64,000 nucleotides of DNA from Cryptomeria japonica (taxonomy: Eukaryota > Streptophyta > Pinopsida > Cupressales > Cupressaceae), in the NCBI RefSeq assembly GCF_030272615.1, contig NC_081414.1, positions 826,302,896 through 826,366,895 on the forward strand, written 5' to 3'. Shown here in pieces: positions 44,961-57,113 of this stretch. The notes under the pieces are model-generated. The model had not been told where the DNA came from. It made no database searches and saw only the letters and a program-made list of their open reading frames with translations. How positions within the stretch are numbered: the first letter of the stretch is position 1; each line of letters opens with the position of its first letter. A program made the translations under genes and the position numbers.

Positions 44961-45252
44961 ATGAAGTCAACTAAAGTTGTGTGCTCTACATCAGTCAAGT
45001 ACTACAATGACAAATCTTTCAGGATTGATGTGTTGAAGGATGCTACTCCTTAGGGGGAGCAACATAGTAGATTTTAGAAGCTTGTGCCTCCACTTTGGAA
45101 TTGTTGTCAAGGGGGGGAAGACATCTGATGTATCGGAAGAAGATATCTGATGTATAGGGGAGAAGATATATGATGATGAAGATACACTGGTCTTTGATGT
45201 CTATAGTTCCAATGCTACATTAAGTATTGCCTTCAATGCCAAAGGGAGAGAT
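44961..45252 (+). other. Element C 3' untranslated region and polypurine tract
   Basis: Short non-coding segment with two GGGGGGA-type G runs and repeated AAGATATxTGATGTAT phrases, ending in the polypurine tract AAAGGGAGAG (45241-45250) immediately before the 3' LTR. Confidence 0.8.
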
Positions 45253-46690
45253 TGTTGGATATCATTGGCATATGATGAACCGACATGTTGATATAATGAT
45301 AATGTATGTTATCATTGATGTCAATAAGTGTAAGTGAATCGGTATGCATATTGAAAGAAGTTGGTGAACCGGTATGAAGAGGCATGAAGAGATGTAGTGA
45401 ACCAGTGCCAAGGTTTCACTAAGTGTGACTACTGGTTGGTAGTCTTAGCTCTATGGTTATCAACTTTGGTGATCCAGCTTGAGCGATGCAACCAATGATA
45501 CTCTGTGATGAGTTAGCTAAGAGATGTGAATGAGATTGAGGTGCCACATCAGCCTTGTGTGTGTGAATGATTGAGGTATGAGAAGATCGATTGTGTTTGG
45601 AGTCTACCTTGGGAATGATCATTCTTCTCTGTTGTATGAGAAGAAAGCATGATGGGTTACTAATTCCCATGTGTGGTGATGAATGAACGATGCATGTTGT
45701 CTTGTGATCTGTTTGAATTTGTAATACTCTATGTAATGTGTTTAGACAGTCAGGAATGGACCACCTGTGTTGTAAACCTAAGATGCTTAGGGTTTAGGGT
45801 TTATGCTACCAACCTAACTATTGTCTATAAGGTTGATGGTGTTTGTTATTGTAAAGTTGTTAGCAAATGTTGTGTCTATTCGAGTGATGAGATAATTGCG
45901 AGACTAGTAAGAGTAAAACTATAGAAGTGTGATTGCGGAGTAGAGTAAATGAAAAGGATCTGCCTTGGCATGTAGTGTAGTTATCAGGTCAGTAGCTTTT
46001 CTTGTTGTCTTCTCATCATTTCAATAGATGGAAAATCCCTTTACTGGGTAGCTTTAATAGGCTTATTGTAAACCCTGTAACCAGGTAACTCAAGATCATT
46101 GAGTTCTTCAAATCCTCTAGCAAGGTAACCTTTAATAGGATTTCAACCTTTAACAGGGTATATAACCATCCCTTAACCGGGTGATCTCTAACAGGATCAA
46201 TTCCTAATAGAACCTTATTGTAAAGTCTTTAACCGAACAAGGCTCCTAATAGGGTGAGCTTCAAAAGAGTTCAAAAACAAGATTGTGGGTATTCATCCCC
46301 ACCATGGTTTTTCCCATTTGGATTTTCACATGAAAAATCTATGTGTTATGTGCTATGCATATTTCATGTGATGTTTATGAAGTATTTGGTTGAAAGATTA
46401 TGCATGCAAAGTTAATAGGTTATGGTATTTCTAGTATACCACATGCAAATGTTTATGGGTGAAGTTGTTATCAAGTATTGATCATATTTGAAGTGTTCAA
46501 ACTTATCAGTTTATAGTATCTGATGTCTTACTATGTTTAACGGGTATTGTCATGGTTAAGTTCAGTAATGGTGATAACTAGTTGGTATTTCTTTAACTAG
46601 ATAAGTTGTTGAGAAAGTTTTTGCCCGTACTGATTCACTGCCCCCCTCTTAGTACTGGTTGGGGTATCTATTGTTCATCATTATTCATCA
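45253..46690 (+). repeat. Element C 3' LTR
   Basis: TGTTGGATATCATTGG to TTATTCATCA, 1,438 bp, matching the 5' LTR along its length. It keeps about 30 bp near 45441-45475 that the 5' LTR lacks. Confidence 0.92.
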
Positions 46691-46695
46691 GAGGA
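46691..46695 (+). repeat. Target site duplication of element C (right)
   Basis: GAGGA, identical to 31543-31547. Confidence 0.9.
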
Positions 46696-48320
46696 AAGAT
46701 CAATCCAAATTTCTTCCCAAAAGTTTGCATCACTTATAACATACCTCAATTTGAACCACCAATTCCCGAACAACACGCAGATGAGGAATTCATCCCCTTT
46801 ATAATAGAAAGTTTCTACTAGATGCCTATTGTCACTCGCTCTCATCAAAACAAGCAAAGCAAACCACAACTAGAGTCCAGTATGGGTTGAATATTATCAA
46901 ATCCTTTCGATTATCCAAATCTAGAAGACACAAATATTTCTGAGGAGATCCTCCAAGAGTGTCAAGAGAGCACTTCATTTCAAATACTTGTGGAAAAACT
47001 CATAGAGGCCGACAAACAGAAATACTTGCTCATGATAACAAGCAAAGGAGTTAGGATCCCTGAAGACTTTGATACTGACATCTTTAGAACAAGGCCTCAA
47101 AATTATAATTATCAAGAACAACAAAGGGAAGAGGAAGCGTGTGACCCTAAACAAAACATACCTAAGCCAAACATACCAAAACACATGCATACCCAAACTA
47201 GGGATAATGAGAGGGAAGAACTCTTCCCTTGGCAAGAAAATACACCCTTGGTTGCTCTCACACAACAAATACAAATGCTGCAAAGACAAATGTAGGACAT
47301 GCAACAAGGGACAACAGTGTGGTATTCCTTAAACAAAATTTGTCCTTACCCTTTTGACAGAAGGTTAAACATGATACATTTTCCCTTGAATTCAAACATT
47401 CCAAAATTTGACAAATATGATGGTAAGAGCGATCCTCCTGATCATGTTTGGGAATTTTTTACCATGAGCCTTGAATTTGCCCATGATGACACCTATTTGA
47501 TGAGGCTATTCCCAAGAAGCTTGGGAGGGAAAACAATGGAGTGGTTATCCAAACTCACACCTCCTATCAGATCCTTTGATGAATTAGCCAACAAATTTAT
47601 CACTCAATACTCCTACAATATTAAACATGCAATCACCATGCTAGATGTCTGCAATACCAAATAGAAAAGCAATAACACATTCATGGTGTTTCTTCAACGT
47701 TGGAGATGGATGGTTTCAAGATATCCTTGAGATATGCCTGAAGAGGAAAAGATGGAAATTTTCATCAACAATCTGAATAGTGAGATGAGTTACATACTCA
47801 AGCTCCAATGCATACCATCTTTTGTCAAATTGATCGAAAATGGAATCCAAGTAGAGGAGGCATGTATCAAGAAAGTAACATTGAAGTTCTTTAAAGAAGG
47901 AACTAATTCATCCAACTCTCACTGCAATAACCAGAACAACAACAACAACTTAGAAAAATTGAGGTTCTGGACCAGAAACAAAAATACTGGAAATGAGGGA
48001 GGAAATGATGCTAATGATATAAAGTCCAAACAACCAGTATTGGCTTTATCAGGTAATCCTAAGAACAACCAAGCATCAAAAGGGTGCTAACCAAGGCACT
48101 AACACTTATGCACCAACTACCAACCCAAAACCTTCACATGCAAACAATACCAACAATAACCAAAACAACAACACAAATCAAGGACCTAATCCTAATTCAA
48201 GGCGTTCTACCAGCAACTTTCCAAATAAATGCATTTACACACCATTGGGGAAACATTAGAATCAGCATTCAAAGAACTCCTAGCAAACAAGATTATCACA
48301 TTACCAGCTATAAACAACTT
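46696..48320 (+). pseudogene. Element D gag, main part
   Basis: Continues the frame of 31170-31547. The retrotransposon gag domain spans about 47390-47870: FDKYDGKSDPPDHVWEFF, LPRSLGGKTMEWL-like, FDELANKFITQYSYNIKH and MPEEEKMEIFINNLNSEM. A Gln-rich segment precedes it. Stops at about 46819 (TAG), 46888 (TGA), 47293 (TAG) and 47662 (TAG). An Asn-rich tail follows (47920-48320) with a frame change near 48090. Confidence 0.8.
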
Positions 48321-48329
48321 TGAACCCCA

Positions 48330-49200
48330 AGTCAAACCACCTTGGTGGAATGACTCACACTTATGTGATTTTCATTGAAACAAAGGACATCAAACAAACA
48401 ATTGCATGAGGCTTAAAAACATTGTTCAAGACATGATTGATAGAGGTGATTTAACGGTCGATGGTCTCAAGACAAATGGTGATCATGGTGCCTTTAAAAA
48501 TCCTCTTTCAAATTACAAAAAAGATGGGGCTTCATCATCAGATGATACATGAGGAGCTTGCATCAATCACATATACAATAACACCATCAATCATATATCA
48601 ACAGATGATAATCAAATAAATGTCATTAAAATCAAGGACAAACGCGGACATGAATCGATCAATGTAGCTACTAGAGCTCAAAAATATGTCTTGAAAGGGC
48701 ATACTTCAGTAGCAACCAATATCTCCAAGACTCAATATGATTTGGTAAGTCAAGTGTGCAGAACTCCTACTCAAATATCCATACTTGAGTTATTAAAAAT
48801 TTCACCAAAACATAAAGACATCTTAGAACAAGCACTATTGGAAACAAATTTACCTCAAGTTCTAGATATTAACAATTTTCAAGCCATGGTGGCTCACATG
48901 ACAAGGCCTCATCATCTCACCTTTTTTGAGCATGATAATATCTCGTTGAGCCATCCACATAATAATCCCCTTCACATTGAAGTCTTGGTCTACAAACATC
49001 AAGTTAAAAGAGTATTAATAGATGGAGGAGTTGGGCTCAATATTTGTACCTTAAAACTTATCTGTGCATTAGGCTTCTCTGAGCAGTCTATTGATCCACA
49101 CAAAAAGATCACTATCAAAGCATATGATGATGAAGAAAGATCATCCAAGGGAACAGTAATATTACCTATTCAGGTAAGACATAGATCTCACATATAATAT
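48330..49200 (+). pseudogene. Element D zinc motif and protease
   Basis: The motif LCDFH-NKGHQTNNCMRLKN at about 48360-48415 is the CxxH...H...C finger of Tat-type gag, with a TGA inside. Protease follows: HIEVLVYKHQVKRVLIDGG has the active-site Asp-Gly-Gly, then VGLNICTLKLICALGF and EERSSKGTVILPIQ. The open part 48691-49197 ends near the LGHPW-like block (about 49208), which is out of frame. Confidence 0.78.
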
Positions 49201-50700
49201 TTTATTGGGTCATCCTTGAATACATGAAATGTAAGCAATACCCTCAACTTACCACCAGTGTGTTAAATTCCCTTATAATGGGTAGGAGATTTCTATATCA
49301 GCAGATAATAACCCCTTTCAACATTGCAATGCTATGGGGGCAGCCCAAGACAGCTTGGTTCCACATAACAGGGAAAAACAAAATTCCTCAGTGTCAAATT
49401 ATCATCAAGAAAAGCTCAAATCTTTATCCATGGATTTCAAACAGAAGATGAAAATCAAAGAGAAAGGCATGGGAGAATACTCTTTTGAACCCATGTGTCT
49501 AACCAACTTACCAGCATCGCCAAAATCTCATGGACAACCTTCTGCATCAACACATCAAGCAACACAACCCATCACCAAGTTTGATGGCAAATTTATCCAA
49601 TTAGGCACACTAGCACATGAATCAGAAGAAAAAGTTATCCTTGGTTGGCTATACAAGGATGAAGAAGAAGTCAGAGCTGCTACTATGGAAGTAGCTATAC
49701 CAACACAACAATTTGGAAAGGGATACCTGATCATGCAATAGATGGGGTACAATGGCAAAGGACCTATAGGCAAACGTCAAGAAGGCATCACAGGACCATT
49801 GGATCCTCCTTCACAGTTTTCTAGAGACAAAACAGGATTGGGCTATGGACACACTCTACCCCCAAAGCAGAAACCAAATAAATATCAAAAACATCAGTGG
49901 AAAGCAAAGAAGAAATACAAGGAGGACTCATGGCAAGAGGTACTACATGAATGAGCAGAAACAATAAGGAAGGAATGATAACACCAAGAAAAGGAGAAAC
50001 AACAAGAGGAGTTGGCCATTCAAAGAGAAGAACCATCTTATGCAGAAGTACATCACATTCAAGAATCTATTCCAAACAAAGTCGAATCACCCCCTGAGGA
50101 AATAATTACTCCCCAAGAAGAGATAGTATATGAACAGATGCAAAGAAGGATCTGATATGTAATCAGAGAAAACTATCAGACTGGTATCAATCATCAGTGA
50201 CCTCTTTTCACCCTACAACACACCTGTCCACAACACTGAAAGACTCTGGGACAACACTTTTGAGACTGATTCTAATGACTATGAATGGAGTAGCTGTTTA
50301 AATGTTACTGGAGATATTCCTGAGAGTGCTATTCATACACCCCTTTCTCCAGAAGGACAAGGCATGAAGTCTAGACTACTTGAATCTGGTCCACAAAATA
50401 TCTATGACGCTAAAGAAAATGAGCAATGACATTATGAGCAAGTCTACACAGAAGATGATACCATCGAAGACCTCGACAATATCATTAACTTGTTCAATAT
50501 CCCAACTAACCTTGACGATACCTCTATCATGACACTTACCACAGCTGAACTCGACCCACCCAATGACTCTTTACCACTTGTCTTTCCTAATCTCATAGAC
50601 TGGGATGAACTTGAAAACCATGACATACCTATTTTCCTAGATGATGAATCCATTATCATTACCTATGTACTGTCAATCAGGAAATAGACTCTACCAACAA
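49201..50700 (+). pseudogene. Element D linker between protease and RT, with G-patch-like motif
   Basis: Mostly acidic and Glu/Gln-rich, with stops. Around 49715-49835 the frame reads FGKGYLIMQ, TAG, MGYNGKGPIGKRQEGITGPL, which has the Gly pattern of a G-patch. The later part (50500-50685) is Asp/Leu-rich and leads to RT. Such linkers between protease and RT are known in Tat-type elements; the G-patch assignment is mine. Confidence 0.55.
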
Positions 50701-50708
50701 ACAAAGTA

Positions 50709-51784
50709 ATGACATCTGCAATCAGGAGAATGCCAAGTCTCTCAGTCACAAAAATGAAAGAAATAAAGGATCTACTAATGAAAACCAGTGAAAACCTTTT
50801 TAAGGCATCTAAGGATGGGAGACTTGACACTCTTCTTCAAAACTATCAGGAGCGATCACCCATAATGATTGAGCTCACTCAATCAATCAACATTGGTACA
50901 AAAGAAGCAGCCAAAAACATACACCTAGCGGAATCTCTGACAGATGAAGAAAAACATGAGTCTATCAAATTCTTCAAAGAAAAGAAAATTAATTTTGCTT
51001 GGTCCTATGCAAATATGCCTAGGATTGATCCACACTTAATCATGCATCACTTATATATTGCTCTAAGAGTTAAGCCAGTTAAGCAAAAATTGAGAAAGAT
51101 GAATCCACATGTAGCACTCATGGTCAAAGTTGAGCTAAAAAAACTATTAGACATCGGATTTATTCGACCTATAGACTATGATGAATGGATCTCAAACATT
51201 GTGCCAATTTCAAAACTAGATGGAAGCATCAGGATATGCACAGATTTCAAGGATGTTAACAACGATTGTCCAAAGGATGACTTTCCTTTGCCCAACATCG
51301 ACATAATTGTAGACCTCATAGCAGACCATGCAATACTATCATTAATGGATGGTTTTTCTAGCTAGAATCAAATCAAGATAGCTCCATAGGATCAAGATAA
51401 AACAACGTTCACCTATCCTTGGGGAACATATTGTTGGATGTCATGCCTTTTGGCTTAAAGAATGTTGGGGCAACTTATCAAAGAGCAATGATGATGATAT
51501 TTCATGATATGATGCATACCTTCATGGAGGACTATGTGGCTGATTTACTAGCTAAGTCATTTACCTGGGCAGAACATCTGAGCATATTAGAGAAAATATT
51601 TGAAAGATTGGAGAAATTTCAAGTCAGGCTCAACCCAAAGAAGTGTGTCTTCAGGGTAATATTAGGCAAGTTATTAGGCTACATCGTTTCAGAAAAAGGC
51701 ATTGAAGTAGATACAACAAATGTACAAGCCATCATGGAGATGCCACCTCCTAAGAACATTAGCCAACTCAGATCTCTACAATGA
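50709..51784 (+). pseudogene. Element D reverse transcriptase
   Basis: RT N-terminus: EKKINFAWSYANMPRIDP, KKLLDIGFIRPIDYDEW, DFKDVNNDCPKDDFPLPNID and a TAG in the FSGYNQ block (FSS-stop-NQ). A one-base deletion near 51434, seen against element A, shifts the frame just before VMPFGLKNVGATYQ. The catalytic box reads YVADLLAKS, with Ala in place of the first Asp of YVDD. The polymerase is therefore dead twice over. Confidence 0.88.
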
Positions 51785-52345
51785 CGGCTCTAGTCAATCA
51801 GGTGATTCATCACCCAACTAGAAGATAAAAATCTACCATTCAATCATTTGCTACATAAGAATGTACCATTCATATGGGAAACCAAATGTGCGGAATCATT
51901 CTATCAAATCAAGCAATATCTAATGAACCCACCAATTCTAGTACCACCAATAGCAGGAAAGCCACTTATTCTCTACATATCAACAACAAACGTATCATTG
52001 GGGGCACTATTAGCACAAGAAGACCAAGAAGGAAAGGAATGAGCTATCTATTACATCAACAGAACTTTACATGGATATGAGCTGAATTACACATTCATTG
52101 ACAAGGCTTGTTTAGCAGTGGTATTCACTTCTCAAAAGTTCCAGCACTACATGATAACTCACACAATCAAGCTAGTAACAAAAATTGATCCGCTAAAGTA
52201 TTTACTCAACAAAGAAGCTCTCACAGGTAGATTGGCTAAATGGGTCATGATTTTGAGTGAATTTGATATCCACTAAATAGAGAATTGGGCTATCAAAGGA
52301 CAGGTAATTGCAGATCAATTAGTTGAATCACCACTACCAGAGAAA
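51785..52345 (+). pseudogene. Element D RNase H
   Basis: Begins IWETKCAESFYQIKQYLMNP and GKPLILYISTTNVSLGALLA, followed by ELNYTFIDKACLAVVFTSQK-like sequence and LTGRLAKWVMILSEFD. Stops at 51782 and about 52040 (TGA) and 52276 (TAG). It is the gypsy-type RNase H and tether. Confidence 0.8.
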
Positions 52346-52351
52346 CAACCA

Positions 52352-52980
52352 ATGGAGGTCAAATTTCTAGATAGGGATGTCCTTATTGTTACCACCAAGC
52401 AATGGACACTGTACTTTGATGGTTCCTACACTCAACATGGTTCAGGTGTCAGCATCTTGCTCATCACTCCTAAAGGACATACCATACCAAGATCATATAG
52501 ACTCATGTTTCCATGCACAAATAATATTGTTGCATATGAAGCACTGGTCATAGGAATCAAAATGGTCGTAGAATGGAGAATCGCAGAACTGAAAGTCTAT
52601 GGAGATTCCCAACTAGTCATAAATTAGATCAACAATGATTACCAGACAAAAGATGACAAGCTCCTACCATACAAACGAATGGTGGATGACTTTAAACAAT
52701 ATTTTGTACACATCACCTTCGAGCAAATACCAAGGTTGGACAACAGAGTGGCCGATACAATGGCTACTATCACTTCACTGCTACAAATTCCAAAGCAACG
52801 AAATCGTTATGAGTTTCTGGTAGAGCAACTATTTTCCCTAGCCTATGATGATTCCGCATCCCATGCTATCAATGCTTTAACTAGTTTAGACTCTCCTTTA
52901 TACAGAACAATATATAAGTATCTTAAAACCAATACCCTACCCATTAACCTATCTCAGAACCAAAAACACAACTTTATCTG
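52352..52980 (+). pseudogene. Element D second (plant/archaeal-type) RNase H
   Basis: QWTLYFDGSYTQHGSGVSIL, NNIVAYEALVIGIKM and VYGDSQLVIN are the diagnostic blocks, with one TAG at the QI position. The tail (QYFVHITFEQIPRLDNRVAD) matches the end of this domain; the Glu of the AEYEA block is absent (VAYEA), weakening the active site. The frame runs on to 52980. Confidence 0.82.
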
Positions 52981-54154
52981 AAAAGCCGCCCGTTATACCC
53001 TAACTACTGATACTCTTTACCATCGAGGTCTAGATGGTACTCTTCTTCTTTGCCTTGATCATAATGAATTTGACTTTTCTTTACATGATCTTCATGAAGG
53101 TATCTATGGTACACATTCAAGTGGTCCTACTCTTGCTAAAAAACTTCTAAGAATGGGATATTACTGGCCAATGATGGAAAAGGACTCTTATCAATTTGCA
53201 AAGAAGTGTCCTAAATGCCAAATCCATGGCAATCTTATACATGCACCAGCATAGGAATTTCAGCCATTTACAACATCTTGGCCTTTCTATCACTAGGGAC
53301 TTGACTTAGTAGGCAAAATACACCCTTCATCTTCAAATGGACACAAGTTCATTATTACTGCAATAGAGTATTTCACAAAATGGATTGAAGGAGTCCCAAT
53401 GACCACAATAACTGGAAAACAAATTGCCTCTTTTATTCTCAATTATATGATCTGTAGATATGACATTCCCAGTTCTATCATCATAGATAACGGACATCCC
53501 TTCAAAAACCAAGATTTGTGAGAACTATGTGAATGATTCAAAATCCAACATTGTTTCTCTACACCTTACTACCCATAGGGGGATTGTCAAGTAGAGGCAT
53601 CAAATAAAATAATATTAAAAATCCTAAAGAAAATAGTAAATGATGTAGGAAAGGATTGGCATGTGCAACTCAATTTGACACTTTGGGCATACAGGACTAG
53701 CATCCAGACACCTACAGGAGCTACACCATATTCATTGGTGTATAGATTAGAAGCAATTTTACCTCTTGAGGTAGAAATTCTATCACTCAGAGTATCTTTG
53801 AAAGGTCTCATTCCAGATGAGGAGTATCGTATAAACATATTACTAGAACTAGAGCTACTAGATGAAAAATGACAACATGCCTATAATCACCTCAAAGCAT
53901 ACCAGCAGCACATGTGCAGAAGCTACAACCAAAGAGTCATCCCATGGTATTTTAAAGTTGGTGATCTCATGCTCAAAGAAAATCCCAAAAATCAACAAGA
54001 TCGAGAAAAGAAGGGGAAGTTTGAACTGAACAGGTTGGGTCCCTATGTCATCATCTCAGCCTATGGATCAGGTGCCTATCAACTAACAACTTCTCTAGGT
54101 GATGTGCTCGATGAACCAACCAACAACATCCATCTAAAGAAATACTATACTTGA
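52981..54154 (+). pseudogene. Element D integrase
   Basis: Zinc region near 53090-53220 (HEGIYGTHSSGPTLAKKL-like and CPKCQIHG). Core: GLDLVGKIHPSS (Asp), IIIDNGHPFKNQ (Asp) and DCQVEASNK (Glu). C-terminal: LWAYRTSIQTPTGATPYSL, VGDLMLKENPKNQQ and DEPTNNIHLKKYYT, then TGA at 54152. At least six stops, most TAG or TGA, between 52979 and 53878. More complete than the copy in A. Confidence 0.85.
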
Positions 54155-55615
54155 GTAGTCTAATGCATGGAAAAAGTGAAAAATACACAAAAAATCAGAA
54201 AATACAAAAAAAAAATCAAAACAAAAAGGTGCAATAAAAACAAATGGTGAAAACCTAGCAATAGGCGCTACTTGTGAGGGAACAACTCCTCTATCTATCT
54301 TTTCTCATATCTTTTATCCGAAGTCAAAACCCCATGGCAATCACCCAACACTTTATCAAAATAGCATTATCTAGGACATACTTAGCATAGTCATTGTCCT
54401 TGCTTATCTGAATATCAGTTCATCATAACCCACCATGGCTTGGTAATCATTGTACATATCCACATCAATTGGTATCTATAACTAGGGGCAACATTCTTCT
54501 GACTTCAAGGGAATTTCAACAAACAAGCAAGGAAAAAATCGCAGCATGCCAAGAAAATCCTGTCAAGCAAAACTCCAGCAACTAAGAAAACAAAACACTG
54601 ATCCAATTAACAACTTCAAAACACATGATGGATGATTTTCTGAAGTATAATTTGTTTACATCTTGGATGAAGTTTTGACTATTTTTGCACTTGAACTTTT
54701 TTTGAACTATTGGATCCCCTAAGTTTTCTCAACGATGCATCGAACTAGAGAAAGTGATTGGAGAATCCAATTTTTTTTTAATTTTTTGTCTATGAGGCGA
54801 TCACTTGTATTGTGCAAAGACTTGTCTTGATAAGTGATTCAAAACATATCACTGAAGACATTGTTCCACTTTGCAAATAAAAATGGTTAAATCTTTGTCT
54901 GTTTATACGCAAGCAACACTTAGGTCGTCTTGGTTCAATTATACCTCGACACTTGTGCTATATTGCAATATCAAAATCCATGTAAATTTTTCTCAGGTCA
55001 TTATGGTTCATGTATACCATTATTCTTATATAAATTTTCAACATATCAATAGCTCAATGATGATAAACACAAAGAAGGAAAAAACATGTGACTATTCGAG
55101 AATGACAAACGACAGAATGAGGATGATCAATTAGTTGCATATCATTTTACAATTAGTTGCATATCATTTTACAAATTAGTTGTATATCATGTAAAATTTG
55201 CATTTAGTCACAGCATATCATTATTATACATCTCATTTTCAAGATGCATCTCACAGTATATCATTATCATACATCTCATTTTCAAGATACATCTCACAAC
55301 ATTTCATTATCATACATCTCATTTTCAAGATACATTTCACAGCATATCATTATCATACATCTCACAAATCATATCATTGCATCATGAATCATACAATCAT
55401 ATCAATCAATATGAAAATAAACTCATTTATCTAAGCATTGCATAATCATCATAGAACCATCACATCAATGCATAAATCATCACCCATAAAACCACATCAC
55501 ATGTGGACCAAAAAATCGGTGTCGTCTATATATCTCAAAAAGGGTCAAATATACAAAAGATGTCATGTCTATCAAAATACAACATAATGATCAAAATATA
55601 ATGGAGACAAGTCTC
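54155..55615 (+). other. Element D 3' region
   Basis: No supported gene. Starts with an A-rich tract, then GTGAAAACCTAGCAATAGGCGC, shared with A. A 43-bp tandem repeat lies at 55208-55367 and short ATTAGTTGCATATCATTTTACA repeats at 55130-55195. Confidence 0.55.
55208..55367. repeat. 43-bp tandem repeat, about 3.7 copies
   Basis: Units start at 55208, 55251, 55294 and 55337. Consensus pieces: TCACAGCATATCATTATCAT, ACATCTCATTTTCAAGAT, ACATC. Copies differ by few bases, so the expansion is fairly recent compared with the coding decay around it. Confidence 0.85.
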
Positions 55616-57110
55616 TCAGGTATGATTATCTCCTAAATTGGATGGTCTCGCAGTAGATGTCTTGGCACCTGGATCTCTGGGTGGATCATGTCGACACGGC
55701 CCAATCACACCTCTGCTCTCCGTCCCTGAATGAGTCTTCCTGGATCGATTGGATCTCACTGTAGTATAGCTTAGAGCTCTGTGATCTCTAGGAACCACAT
55801 CCTCATATAGATGCCTGTAGTATTCAACCTCCTTGGCTGCATACTACATCTCTCTCAATGTGTCTCTCACAGAACCACCAACTGCCACTCTCTCTAGGCT
55901 ATCCACTCGAGCCTCTGCTCGACCTAAGCTCTCTATCATTGTATCCCGCTTTGTGGTAACCTATGTAATCTGATGTTGTTGAGCCAGGACCTGTGCCTGA
56001 AGCTACTGCACTGAAAATTATAGGGACCTAATATGTGCATCCTCTTAGTGGGTGGGTACCTGCATTTGAATAGGTACTTGTGTCATGGTACCCCCTATCC
56101 CTGTCCCTATCCTAGGCATTGGTGGAGGTAACACATCTGATCTCCTTGTCTAGGTTGATCACCTAAACTCATCCATCCCACCCATAGCTGCTATAACCTT
56201 GCTCGCTTGACCAGCTCCACCAAATCCAACCACCAAATCTCCCCTCCCTTCCTCACCAACTACTCGTCTAACTACTCCAACCCTCCCTCCATCTCCACCT
56301 CCTCTCCTCCCTCTATCTCCTCTATCTCATCCATCTCCTCCTTTATCTCCTCATCTCCCTCTACCACCTCCCCTCCCATCTCCCTCCTCAAGGTCCTCTC
56401 CCTCATGTCTCCATCTCCCTAGCCTCTCAGGCTAGTCATCCTCATCATCATCAAATACAAGAATCATCTCCACTGGATGTGATATCCATGCTACAGCACA
56501 GACCATGAAAAGTGCTACAAACTCCTTTGTCATCCCTACATCTACCACCCTAAACCCATAGTCCCATATCTGTCTAGCTAAATGCATGTACTCCACCACC
56601 ACTGCACTATCAATAGTCGAACCCCACTTTGGCACATCCTGCCTCTGAAGAGCATATAAGCATGCTCCCTGCGGTATACCCTATTGTCAACCATACTACC
56701 GCTGAACTCAGTTGTGTAGGAACCTCTCAATGACAAAAAGCATCTGCCCTATCAAGAATCATGACATATATATAGGGCACCTCTAGCCCATCCTCCGCTC
56801 ATACCTCACACTCCACATACAGTCTATAGACAATCGTATCAATGTCATCCAACACCCTCCTCTAATGTTCTAGCTTGCCCAGCTTACACTGGACAACTAT
56901 CCCTGTGTATCCATATACATAAGCCAGACCAACTAGCCTATCTGCAAGTGGCCTCGTTGCAGGAATGTGCTCCCAAGCCCACACCTGTAATAATGTGACC
57001 CCAGTCGATAAACTGTTGTATCCTAAGTATACCACCTGATACAAATCTCTCTACAGATGGGCCAACATGCAAGAGCCCTAAGAAAACCGGTGACCCTGTG
57101 TCACCATATC
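55616..57110 (-). pseudogene. Plant mobile domain (PMD) remnant, antisense in element D
   Basis: Minus-strand frame with TGVTLLQVWAWEHIPATRPL at 56950-57005, then GYTGIVVQCKLG, and a C-terminal part WGSTIDSAVVVEYMHLARQI ending in an acidic DDDEDD (56432-56635). The lower part to 55616 is Arg/Gly/Glu-rich. It matches the PMD of A at 10105-11890 in position and strand (SCLLAHM region at 57060-57090). The N-terminal half is missing: at about 57110 the sequence changes to the extra frame of element J. Confidence 0.65.
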
Positions 57111-57113
57111 TTC

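Larger units (their letters stand above)
31548..46690 (+). mobile_element. Element C: complete Ty1/copia with two nested insertions
   Basis: Both LTRs, primer-binding site, gag, protease, integrase, RT, RNase H, polypurine tract and a perfect 5-bp duplication GAGGA are present. Coding is split first by solo LTR K and then by insertion E; both joins restore the reading frame. Without K and E and one copy of each duplication, the element is about 7.3 kb. Its LTRs are diverged by eye by perhaps a tenth, with a roughly 45-bp length difference, so the insertion is old. Confidence 0.92.
27204..57110 (+). mobile_element. Element D: Ty3/gypsy (Tat-like), split by element C
   Basis: Order: 5' LTR, primer-binding site, leader with TTAGYGCAT repeats, gag (interrupted at 31547/46691), zinc motif, protease, linker, RT, RNase H, second RNase H, integrase, AT-rich 3' region, antisense PMD. 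The PMD is cut at about 57110 where element J begins and no 3' LTR is seen. Without the C insertion the remaining element is about 14.8 kb. It is a relative of element A (shared RT, integrase tail, GTGAAAACC motif and LTR landmarks). Confidence 0.8.

Noticed and set aside
56207-56422. 71-codon Ser/Pro plus-strand frame
   Set aside because: Polypyrimidine low complexity opposite the PMD remnant.
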